Source of the DNA: an uncultured Flavobacteriales bacterium
Lineage (GTDB): Bacteria; Bacteroidota; Bacteroidia; Flavobacteriales; Vicingaceae
DNA: 5,298 bases
Assembly: GCA_913052515.1 (NCBI GenBank)
Contig: CAJXFJ010000154.1
Span: 1 to 5,298, forward strand
Direction: 5' to 3'
Below, one piece after another: positions 1-5,298 of the stretch. How positions within the stretch are numbered: position 1 is the first letter of the stretch; each line of letters opens with the position of its first letter. The notes under the pieces were generated by a model. It had not been told where the DNA came from, did no database searches, and was given only the letters and a program-made list of their open reading frames with translations. Both the position numbers and the translations under genes were made by a program.

Positions 1-414
1 CAAAATTGACCTAGAAAGTAAGACTATCGTGCAAAGTAAAATGGAGTAAAAATAAATTCGAATGGAGTTAAGTATCGTTTTTCTATCTAATCGAGTAGAG
101 GAGAGAATTAAGGGAAAAATTAAAAAGCTCAGTTTACTCTCAATATTTTTCCATCCATAGCTAACATTTTCAGCATAGAGTAGCGAAATTAAATTCCAAA
201 CAAAGAACGCTAGAAAGGATATTAAAATCAGTTTTTGAGGCTTGCTTATATTTTGAAAACCAACATGCTCATCTTTTTTGGCTAGTGACCATACCCAACC
301 TAAAATCAATATAATTATTCCAATATTAGAAAATTGATAAGTAAGAGGAAAACTAGCAAGGATGTAATAAACTCCAAATTGAAGTAGGTGATATGGCTTG
401 ATTAACTGGAGCAT
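1..414 (-). CDS. O-antigen ligase/polymerase family membrane protein, N-terminal part (runs off left edge)
   Basis: My own reading of the minus strand gives an open frame of 138 codons from an ATG at 414-412 to base 1, with no stop, so the C-terminal part lies outside the window. The protein begins MLQLIKPYHLLQFGVYYILA and is strongly hydrophobic, with likely membrane segments near residues 12-24, 30-44, 61-80, 93-106 and 115-134. The stretch at residues 73-104 (WNLISLLYAEN, then GWKNIESKLSFLIFPLIL) is what I recognise from Bacteroidota proteins of the O-antigen ligase (WaaL/RfaL, Wzy_C-type) family. Family members act at the periplasmic face of the inner membrane, joining undecaprenyl-linked glycan to an acceptor or polymerising repeat units. 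The catalytic periplasmic loop is not in view, so ligase and polymerase cannot be told apart. It follows the family 4 transferase gene by 17 nt, so it is probably the next cistron of the same operon. No clear Shine-Dalgarno sequence precedes the ATG. Confidence 0.72.
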   Translation of the reverse strand, partial: MLQLIKPYHLLQFGVYYILASFPLTYQFSNIGIIILILGWVWSLAKKDEHVGFQNISKPQKLILISFLAFFVWNLISLLYAENVSYGWKNIESKLSFLIFPLILSSTRLDRKTILNSIRIYFYSILLCTIVLLSRSIL

Positions 415-431
415 AAAATTCAGCGGTAAAG

Positions 432-1511
432 CTAGTTTTTATTTAATACCTGCAAATAAGCTTCTTTTGTTTTTTTTGCTGCTTCCGACCATCTATAAGT
501 TTCTTTAACCTTATTTATGAGTTTTTCATTAATTGGATTTCGCAAGGCCTTCTCAATGGCCTTTCTTATGCTCTTCGGTTTACTTGGATCACAGTAATAG
601 GCTAAATCATCAAAGTACTCAACGGTATCTCCTTTTCTTGTAATTACCACATTGCATTGTCTTGCTATTGCTTCCATGGTACTTAATCCCGTAGTTTCAA
701 ACCAACTTGGGAGCACATGTACTTTTGCACGATCTAGCCATGAAATAATCTCTTCTTGATTCAAGTATCCTAAAAAGTGAATGTTATCTGAAGCCAACTG
801 TTTGCATAAATCAAAATAATGCTGATGATTAGGAGCTGGTTTTCCAATAATGTAAAGCGGGATATCAGTTTTATTCAATGCTTTTATTAAGTTGAGTTGA
901 TTTTTTATAAATTCAATCCTTCCGATACATAAAACAATATCTTCTTTCTCCACTTTTAAAGGTTGCTCAAAAAACACATCGGCTACCCCATTCGGCACTT
1001 TGATATAGGTGTTTCTAAAGTCATATCGTTCTTTTAGTCTAAAAAACTCATTCATTGAATTTGGTAAAAGCAGACTTGAACTATTTAAAAGCTCCTCAAT
1101 ACTACTTTGATGCCCACGGTATAGGTAAGAGCTATCAATTATACTTTCACCATTGAGTATAAACCTTCCTAGTGTTTTTAAATAATCCGTTCCATCAGCG
1201 CCAAAGAGAGTAGAAAGAACTTTAAAAAAGCTTCCTCTTATTTTTTTCTCAATTTCTGAGTAATCAACAAAAATGGTTGATATAACAAAAGGCTTATTGG
1301 CTTGCTTTACGTGAGCAGTTATTGCATTTGGGCGTATAATGTTAAAAAAATGCAGTAAATCGTAATTCTCATAATTGATTTCTTCATCTGCAAGTTTTAT
1401 ATCTACTTCAACGCCAAGTTTTACTAATTCACAAGCGGTCTGCTTAATTTGAACAGTATCACCTCCTGGGGTGGTAAATAAGGTTGGTCTGCTAATGAGA
1501 ACTACTTTCAT
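432..1511 (-). CDS. Glycosyltransferase family 4 (GT-B fold)
   Basis: A 359-residue protein of normal length for a GT4 retaining glycosyltransferase, which moves a sugar from a nucleotide-sugar donor onto a growing lipid-linked glycan at the cytoplasmic face of the membrane. The N-terminal Rossmann domain opens with MKVVLISRP and has the glycine-rich GGD turn at residues 16-18, expected near the acceptor/donor cleft. LLPNS (148-152) and VPNGV (172-176) mark the linker between domains. The C-terminal domain has the donor-phosphate Arg/Lys pair in GRIEFIKNQ (R198, K203), then FLGYL (246-250) and the EX7E motif E272 to E280 in FETTGLSTME. All expected motifs are present, so it should be active. 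No signal peptide or membrane helix is seen. The ATG lies in a 4-nt ATGA overlap with the stop of the upstream polymerase gene, which fixes the start and suggests coupled translation. Donor sugar and linkage cannot be deduced. A region of about 55 residues (85-140) between the early strands and LLPNS looks typical of Bacteroidota O-antigen-cluster members, from memory. Confidence 0.93.
   Translation of the reverse strand: MKVVLISRPTLFTTPGGDTVQIKQTACELVKLGVEVDIKLADEEINYENYDLLHFFNIIRPNAITAHVKQANKPFVISTIFVDYSEIEKKIRGSFFKVLSTLFGADGTDYLKTLGRFILNGESIIDSSYLYRGHQSSIEELLNSSSLLLPNSMNEFFRLKERYDFRNTYIKVPNGVADVFFEQPLKVEKEDIVLCIGRIEFIKNQLNLIKALNKTDIPLYIIGKPAPNHQHYFDLCKQLASDNIHFLGYLNQEEIISWLDRAKVHVLPSWFETTGLSTMEAIARQCNVVITRKGDTVEYFDDLAYYCDPSKPKSIRKAIEKALRNPINEKLINKVKETYRWSEAAKKTKEAYLQVLNKN
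1508..1511 (-). promoter_or_regulatory. ATGA stop-start overlap (translational coupling)
   Basis: On the minus strand the TGA stop of the polymerase gene (1510-1508) overlaps the ATG of the family 4 transferase (1511-1509). Such overlaps usually let terminating ribosomes restart on the next cistron. A purine-rich AAAAGGGAAAG lies upstream of the ATG within the polymerase coding region, but its spacing is longer than a normal Shine-Dalgarno site, so I do not call it one. Confidence 0.8.
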
Positions 1512-2698
1512 TTTATGCTTTCCCTTTTCTTTATATTAAGTTCATTAAAAGGCAATACAAAAACCAATGCCCACAAAGTTAGCTCTGTTGTTGAGGTTAT
1601 AAAACTTCCCATTAATTGGTAAATGAAAAGAAATAGAAACAAGTAAAGGCTAAAATAATTCTGATAGACTTTCAATTTTATAAATAAAAAAAGCTGTAAA
1701 GCAAGCCTTAAAAATAAGCCTACATAGCCATAAATGGCCAAGGTTTCGGCACTAGCATTTGGAATGGTCATAACCGGCCACTCTTCTTTTGAGTATCCAT
1801 AATAATTTCGGATATGCTTTTCTCCTAGAATTTTAATTTGCCCTAAACCTATTCCAAAGAAGACAGACTTATCTTGAAGCATTTCATTGGCTAAAAAATA
1901 AGATTCTGCAACTCTTCCATTAAAGGAAGTATCATTTCCTTCTAGCATTTTATCCACTCGTTTAGAAATCATATTATCAAATGAAAGCGTTATGGATAAA
2001 GCAATGCCAAGCACTACCGCTACTGCTATATAAACTTTATGAATTTGCCTATACTTGATTAAAACGATTACAATCATACAAACTGCAGCGATAGATAACA
2101 CTCCAAAAAAACCAAAGGAAAGGGTAGCCAATAAAGGGATAAGTGTTGCTATAAGAGGAAATAAAGATTTGGTAAAACTGATATAAATCGACTTTACAAA
2201 AAAGTAGATAAAAACAGGCGCTAAACACAAAGCATAAAAAGAAGGCTCATAACTTAATCCTTTATACCTCAACACACTTCCCTGAATGGAAAAGTCATGA
2301 TTGATCCAAAACCACTCTTTTAAACTTGTATATTGAAGAACCAGAGCCAGTATAAATAAACCAAAACCAAAATAAGCTATGAATTGAAAAAGCGAGTCTA
2401 GTTCAGCTTTATGCTCTTTTATGTATCGATAAGCCACTAGGGATGAAAATACCATGAGCTGCATAAATATGGCTGTTTTTAAATAGTCGATTGTACTTAC
2501 ACCATTCCAAAAGTGTACTAGTCCATACGCAAGACTGCCTATTGCAAATAAGCCAAACAGTTTTAGCTCTTTTGATTTTAAAAATGCTTTCGCTTTTATG
2601 CATGCAAGTAGATTGGTAAATAAAATAGGAGCAGGTAATCCTATGGCATTTAGAAAGAAAAAAAGAGTCCCTATGAACTTAAGTCTTAGCTGTTTCAA
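1508..2698 (-). CDS. wzy: Wzy-like O-antigen/capsule repeat-unit polymerase
   Basis: A 396-residue polytopic membrane protein with about ten or eleven hydrophobic segments (roughly residues 8-34, 47-64, 73-91, 103-122, 153-171, 178-196, 197-214, 221-239, 320-340, 348-365 and 368-384). A large polar loop at about 240-319 fits the periplasmic loop of Wzy polymerases. Motifs typical of the Wzy/ligase superfamily are visible: RYKGLSYEPSFYAL (144-157, with R144 and EPS at 151-153), NGR (260-262), the glycine-rich GIGLGQ (282-287) and PNASAETLAIYGYVGL (313-328). Such proteins polymerise undecaprenyl-diphosphate-linked repeat units in the periplasm. Wzy proteins diverge strongly in sequence, so the call rests on topology, motifs and context among glycosyltransferases. 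The start is TTG at 2698-2696. In-frame TAA lies only five codons upstream and the first in-frame ATG is at residue 79, after two membrane segments, so TTG is the only sensible start. A ligase role is the main alternative, because a second superfamily member lies two genes downstream. Confidence 0.82.
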   Translation of the reverse strand: MKQLRLKFIGTLFFFLNAIGLPAPILFTNLLACIKAKAFLKSKELKLFGLFAIGSLAYGLVHFWNGVSTIDYLKTAIFMQLMVFSSLVAYRYIKEHKAELDSLFQFIAYFGFGLFILALVLQYTSLKEWFWINHDFSIQGSVLRYKGLSYEPSFYALCLAPVFIYFFVKSIYISFTKSLFPLIATLIPLLATLSFGFFGVLSIAAVCMIVIVLIKYRQIHKVYIAVAVVLGIALSITLSFDNMISKRVDKMLEGNDTSFNGRVAESYFLANEMLQDKSVFFGIGLGQIKILGEKHIRNYYGYSKEEWPVMTIPNASAETLAIYGYVGLFLRLALQLFLFIKLKVYQNYFSLYLFLFLFIYQLMGSFITSTTELTLWALVFVLPFNELNIKKRESIK

Positions 2699-2713
2699 AA
2701 CAAAAAGAGATTA
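2696..2713 (-). promoter_or_regulatory. TAA stop to TTG start junction in one reading frame
   Basis: The family 2 transferase ends at TAA (2713-2711). The codons TCT CTT TTT GTT follow in the same frame before the TTG (2698-2696) that opens the polymerase gene. The two genes are therefore in frame with each other and separated by a single stop codon. No Shine-Dalgarno motif is visible in the 12-nt gap. Confidence 0.75.
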
Positions 2714-3529
2714 TAAACGAGCGAGGTTAACTCTAAATTTAGCTACGAAAAGCTTTAGCATATTTACTTTACGTTTAAAGCTGTACTTAATATATTTCCA
2801 ACGATCTACTACTTTGCTTAACTCTCTAATTTTTTTTGAAAAATAGGTAAAGTTAATGCGATGAGAACCTATGGTATTGTGACTATGCTGTCTGTATTTT
2901 ACTGTTTTTTGGTCACAATATCCCACCACACCATAGATAGCGGCATTGATTAAAACCCAATGGTCATGTTGGAATAAAGGCGCTTTAATAGGTTTAATAA
3001 TTTGAACCAAATGCCAGCTTAAAATCATAGTGCAACCTGCGGCTATACTTTGAGCCAACAAATTGTTGGAATTGTTAATCCAATTCGGATTTAATTTTTG
3101 AAGTCTTAAAAAAGAGCCCAATTCTTTTTTTAAATCTTCAGAAACTACTTCCATATCAGTAAAAACTAAAGCAATAGGATCGATTTTTTCTAACTGCTTT
3201 ATTTTTTGAAGACTGATTTCAATTTTATCCGTTTCCCAAAAGTCATCTTGATCACAAAACATGCAGTAAGGAGCAGTAGCATATTCAAGCATACCCATAA
3301 AACTTTCGCTTGAGCCTCCTCCTGGGCCACCAAAAACCTGCTTGATTTTAGTTGGGCACAACCTTTCGTATTCCTTTATTATTTCTTGGGTTTTATCCGA
3401 AGAGCCATCATCGCGAATAATCAATTGCCAGTTTGCAAAGCTTTGATTTAAGATACTATCAAGCTGTTGCCTTAAAAAAGGAGCACCGTTATAGGTAGAC
3501 ATTAATATGATGACCTCTGCTTGATTCAT
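2711..3529 (-). CDS. Glycosyltransferase family 2, RgpB/rhamnosyltransferase-like
   Basis: A 272-residue GT-A fold inverting glycosyltransferase, probably adding one sugar to the lipid-linked repeat unit in the cytoplasm. The N-terminal nucleotide-binding part runs from VIILMSTYNGAPFLRQQLDS (6-25) to the DDGSSD motif (40-45). The metal-binding motif is in CDQDDFW (92-98). The acceptor-side half holds AAGCTMIL (163-170), QHDHW (187-191, the likely catalytic Asp189) and KYRQHSHNTIG (211-221). The combination of CDQDDFW, HDHW and YRQH..N..G is what I associate with the RgpB/rhamnosyltransferase-like subgroup, so rhamnose or another deoxysugar is a possible donor; this is inference only. The C-terminal segment (228-272) is very rich in Lys and Arg with interspersed aromatic residues and may bind the inner membrane. 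The ATG is 2 nt after the TAA of the preceding transferase gene. An eight-A run lies in the coding strand at 2837-2830. Confidence 0.93.
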   Translation of the reverse strand: MNQAEVIILMSTYNGAPFLRQQLDSILNQSFANWQLIIRDDGSSDKTQEIIKEYERLCPTKIKQVFGGPGGGSSESFMGMLEYATAPYCMFCDQDDFWETDKIEISLQKIKQLEKIDPIALVFTDMEVVSEDLKKELGSFLRLQKLNPNWINNSNNLLAQSIAAGCTMILSWHLVQIIKPIKAPLFQHDHWVLINAAIYGVVGYCDQKTVKYRQHSHNTIGSHRINFTYFSKKIRELSKVVDRWKYIKYSFKRKVNMLKLFVAKFRVNLARL

Positions 3530-3531
3530 GA

Positions 3532-4332
3532 TTAAGACACTAAAACTCGTTTAAAAAACCAAATGGTTTTATACTTAACAGTCAATTTTACACTTTTTAA
3601 AACAAGCCAAAAATACATCATCCATTTTTCAAAACGGTTTTCAGCAACATGATGAAACCCCTCCACTTGTTTTTCGAACCTAAACTTTACAGATTCAACA
3701 TTCGCTTTGTGATGCTCTGATAAACCATGCTCTACAAGTAAAGGGATATGGACACTTTTAACGCCATGCTTTCTTAATTTTCTAACGAAAGCAATATCAC
3801 TCCAATCTAAAGGTAGGTTTTCATTATAGCCATTAGTAAGTTGAAAAACCGATATTGGAACTAACATTCCTGAATTGATTGATAAAATATTCTTAGCAGA
3901 AATTTCACCATATGAAATGCCTTCACCATAATGAGTTTTGCCAAGCTTAAAGTAAAAAGGAGATATTACTCTATTTGCTGACTTCATAGTAGGAACAATC
4001 ACTTGCTTCTGATTTTTTTCTACAAACTTCCGGTAGACTTCTATTGCATTTTTGGGAAAGTTGGAATCACTATCGAGCAAGAGTAAATGTGAAAATTCAT
4101 TCTTAACAGCCCAATTCCAAGCGAAATTATAGGCTGCGCTTACACCTGGATTATCCGAATTATGATATGTTTCAAAATCACGATTAGCCTGATGTGCTTC
4201 AGGGTTTTGACTGTTATCATATACCAAAAATGGAATATTCGCAGAAGCAAGTAAACTTTGATAGGTAACAGAATCTTGTAATGATTCTTTGTATAAAACA
4301 ATTACCGCTGCTATACGAATAGGGGTGTTCAC
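3532..4332 (-). CDS. Glycosyltransferase family 2, NPG-type rhamnosyltransferase-like (GTG start)
   Basis: A 266-residue GT-A fold glycosyltransferase of the group that carries YDNS in place of DDGS. Visible elements are the first strand AAVIVLYKES (8-17), VYDNS (37-41), the NPGVSAAYNFAW segment (61-72), the metal-binding DSD in LLLLDSDS (87-89), INSGMLV (152-158), and LDWSD (175-179), where D179 or D176 would be the catalytic-base region. VEHGLS (200-205) follows. The N.G...A.N and DSDS pattern resembles RfbF/WbbL-type rhamnosyltransferases, so an L-rhamnosyl or related donor is plausible but unproven. The C-terminal 35 residues (about 232-266) are aromatic and basic, suggesting peripheral membrane contact. 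The start is GTG at 4332-4330: an in-frame TAA lies two codons upstream, and no ATG occurs before the conserved first strand, so GTG is the only credible start. It shares one base with the TAG stop of the upstream gene. Confidence 0.92.
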   Translation of the reverse strand: MNTPIRIAAVIVLYKESLQDSVTYQSLLASANIPFLVYDNSQNPEAHQANRDFETYHNSDNPGVSAAYNFAWNWAVKNEFSHLLLLDSDSNFPKNAIEVYRKFVEKNQKQVIVPTMKSANRVISPFYFKLGKTHYGEGISYGEISAKNILSINSGMLVPISVFQLTNGYNENLPLDWSDIAFVRKLRKHGVKSVHIPLLVEHGLSEHHKANVESVKFRFEKQVEGFHHVAENRFEKWMMYFWLVLKSVKLTVKYKTIWFFKRVLVS

Positions 4333-4334
4333 TA
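4330..4334 (-). promoter_or_regulatory. TAGTG stop-start overlap fixing a GTG start
   Basis: The TAG stop (4334-4332) of one transferase shares its G with the GTG start (4332-4330) of the next. An in-frame TAA at 4338-4336 rules out any useful upstream extension. No Shine-Dalgarno-like sequence is visible, so initiation probably relies on the ribosome that has just terminated. Confidence 0.75.
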
Positions 4335-5129
4335 CTTAATTAGTTTAAAAGATTCAAAGGGCTTAAGCAAAATACTACCGATTCGAAATGCTAAACTATC
4401 TTCAATTAATTTATACTCAAAAGATTCTGAAGGCGAAAAATAGTGCTTACCATAGAGTTCTTTGTGCTTATTCCAAAGTTGCTCTCTAACTTTAAAAAGC
4501 TGTTCTCGTTTCAGCGAATGATTTTTACTTCCTCTTCGAATCCGGTACTTAAATAAATAGTCGTCTATCGTAAAAACCTTACCCCCATCTTTTAATAGGT
4601 TGATCCAAAACTCCCAATCTTCAAAACCAATTGTAAAATTCGCATCGAAACCACCAACTCTTTCCCAGTCATTCTTTCTAAACATAGATGTCACTACCAT
4701 TAAGTTTCTAGCTAACAAAAGTGAAAATCGATAAGGGGCGAAAGTCATTCTACCTTTTTTCTTTCCAAAAAGCTCAATGTGACAACGGACTACCTTTACA
4801 TCTGAATCCTTGTCCAAAGCTTTTACGCAGCTTGCTATAAAACTGGGCTTTATGATATCGTCTGAATCTAAGGCGAGAATATATTCCCCTTTAGCTACTT
4901 CAATAGCCTTGTTTCTAGCCACAGAAACTCCATGATTACCAGCTTCAACTAAGGTAAACTGAGCTGAAAGTTTTTTTAAGAGCGCTAAGGTTTTTGAATC
5001 GGTAGAACCACTGTTTGAAAGTATAATTTCAACATTTTTATAGGTTTGATTCTGCACCGATTGAATTGTTTCTTCTAAATAGGCTCCAGAATTATAAACA
5101 GGAATAACTACACTAACTAAACTTTCCAT
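4332..5129 (-). CDS. Glycosyltransferase family 2 with variant NSGSTD motif
   Basis: A 265-residue GT-A fold glycosyltransferase predicted to transfer a sugar from a nucleotide donor to the lipid-linked intermediate. VSVVIPVYNSGAYLEETIQS (5-24) is the classical family 2 N-terminus. GNHGVSVARNKAIEVAKGEY (64-83) precedes the metal-binding LDSDD (87-91). GGFDANF (159-165) and FEDWEFW (169-175) hold the expected catalytic-base region (E170, D171), and KYRIRRGS (194-201) follows. The usual DDGSTD or NDGSTD nucleotide-binding motif reads NSGSTD (39-44), so the second acidic residue is replaced by Ser40; the related DSGSTD form occurs in active family 2 enzymes, so loss of function should not be assumed. 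The ATG at 5129-5127 follows the upstream stop by 1 nt, and an earlier start is not needed to complete the domain. Its TAG stop overlaps the GTG of the next gene by one base. Donor and acceptor are unknown. Confidence 0.93.
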   Translation of the reverse strand: MESLVSVVIPVYNSGAYLEETIQSVQNQTYKNVEIILSNSGSTDSKTLALLKKLSAQFTLVEAGNHGVSVARNKAIEVAKGEYILALDSDDIIKPSFIASCVKALDKDSDVKVVRCHIELFGKKKGRMTFAPYRFSLLLARNLMVVTSMFRKNDWERVGGFDANFTIGFEDWEFWINLLKDGGKVFTIDDYLFKYRIRRGSKNHSLKREQLFKVREQLWNKHKELYGKHYFSPSESFEYKLIEDSLAFRIGSILLKPFESFKLIK

Positions 5130-5130
5130 G

Positions 5131-5298
5131 CTAACGCTTTTTAAGTATTGCTTTTAGGGTGTATTTCATCTGACTAAGCATTGATTCATCCAAGTAGTTT
5201 GAAAGTTTTGACTGTTTAAAAAATGAAACCCCTTTTAAACCCAAATCAAGCTTTAAGCAAGCTCTTCGATAGAAAAAAGCACAAAAATGATTGAATGA
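5131..5298 (-). CDS. C-terminal 55 residues of an unidentified protein, possibly another glycosyltransferase (5' end beyond right edge)
   Basis: Reading the minus strand from the right edge gives one open frame with no internal stop, ending in TAG at 5133-5131. The tail starts SFNHFCAFFYRRACLKLDLG and ends MKYTLKAILKKR. It is basic and contains aromatic residues but holds no catalytic motif that I can recognise. Position supports it as a real gene: its stop is 1 nt before the ATG of the next glycosyltransferase, matching the spacing across the rest of the operon. A Lys/Arg-rich, aromatic C-terminus also resembles the ends of the family 2 transferases downstream, so a glycosyltransferase is the best guess, but the evidence is weak and another polysaccharide-modifying enzyme would fit as well. 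Confidence 0.6.
   Translation of the reverse strand, partial: SFNHFCAFFYRRACLKLDLGLKGVSFFKQSKLSNYLDESMLSQMKYTLKAILKKR

Larger units (their letters stand above)
1..5298 (-). other. Surface-polysaccharide biosynthesis operon (internal segment)
   Basis: All seven coding regions share the minus strand, with junctions of 1, -1, 2, 12, -4 and 17 nt in transcription order. This packing leaves no room for internal promoters or terminators in intergenic DNA, so one polycistronic message is likely. The content (four complete glycosyltransferases, a Wzy-like polymerase and a ligase-family protein) fits a Wzx/Wzy-dependent O-antigen, capsule or exopolysaccharide locus. Missing here are the flippase, the initiating phospho-sugar transferase, nucleotide-sugar synthesis genes and chain-length control, which would be expected in flanking DNA. 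No intergenic stretch exceeds 17 bases. Confidence 0.85.

Noticed and set aside
415..431. Possible terminator or promoter between the family 4 transferase and ligase-family genes
   Set aside because: The gap is only 17 nt, with no inverted repeat followed by a T-run on the transcribed strand and no recognisable promoter elements.
1509..1530. AAAAGGGAAAG as a ribosome binding site for the family 4 transferase
   Set aside because: The GGG is about 10 nt from the ATG and the match to a Shine-Dalgarno core is poor; the stop-start overlap explains initiation better.
2409..2603. Minus-strand open frame of 64 codons
   Set aside because: It sits wholly within the polymerase gene in another frame. 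The polymerase frame has coherent membrane segments there, while this one has no domain or plausible context.
2598..2846. Plus-strand open frame of 82 codons
   Set aside because: It lies antisense across the 5' end of the polymerase gene and the 3' end of a transferase gene, has a low-complexity Lys/Arg/Leu composition and no recognisable domain, and breaks the otherwise uniform strand pattern.
1..5298. CRISPR arrays, tRNA or rRNA genes, insertion sequences, attachment sites
   Set aside because: Coding frames fill essentially the whole window. I saw no spaced direct repeats, transposase motifs, terminal inverted repeats or structured RNA genes on either strand.

Overview
This window is an AT-rich, Lys/Ile/Phe-rich stretch in which every supported gene lies on the minus strand, so the operon reads from right to left. 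AT-rich composition, starts without clear Shine-Dalgarno sequences and the style of the glycosyltransferase and ligase-family proteins point to a Bacteroidota genome (Cytophagales or Flavobacteriales-like). That assignment is inference: no marker gene is present.

Layout in transcription order: (1) the C-terminal tail of an unidentified protein entering from the right edge (5298-5131); (2) a GT-A fold family 2 glycosyltransferase (5129-4332); (3) a second family 2 glycosyltransferase of the rhamnosyltransferase-like NPG type, starting with GTG (4332-3532); (4) a third family 2 glycosyltransferase with DDGSSD and CDQDDFW motifs (3529-2711); (5) a polytopic membrane protein resembling a Wzy O-antigen/capsule polymerase, starting with TTG (2698-1508); (6) a GT-B fold family 4 glycosyltransferase (1511-432); (7) the N-terminal 138 residues of a second polytopic protein of the O-antigen ligase/polymerase superfamily, running off the left edge (414-1). 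Gaps are 1, -1, 2, 12, -4 and 17 nt, so this looks like the inside of one long, translationally coupled transcript. Neither a promoter nor a terminator is visible.

Functionally this is the assembly core of a surface polysaccharide locus (O-antigen, capsule or exopolysaccharide). The four complete transferases would add successive sugars to an undecaprenyl-linked repeat unit on the cytoplasmic face. After flipping (the Wzx flippase is not in the window), the Wzy-like protein would polymerise it in the periplasm, and the ligase-family protein may transfer the chain to lipid A-core or another acceptor. Donor and acceptor sugars cannot be read from the sequence.

The window is a recognisable type of locus and I see no clearly new system in it. 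The points most worth a second look are the two polymerase/ligase-superfamily genes flanking one transferase, the altered nucleotide-binding motif in one transferase, the non-ATG starts locked to the preceding stop codons, and the basic aromatic C-terminal tails shared by the family 2 transferases.
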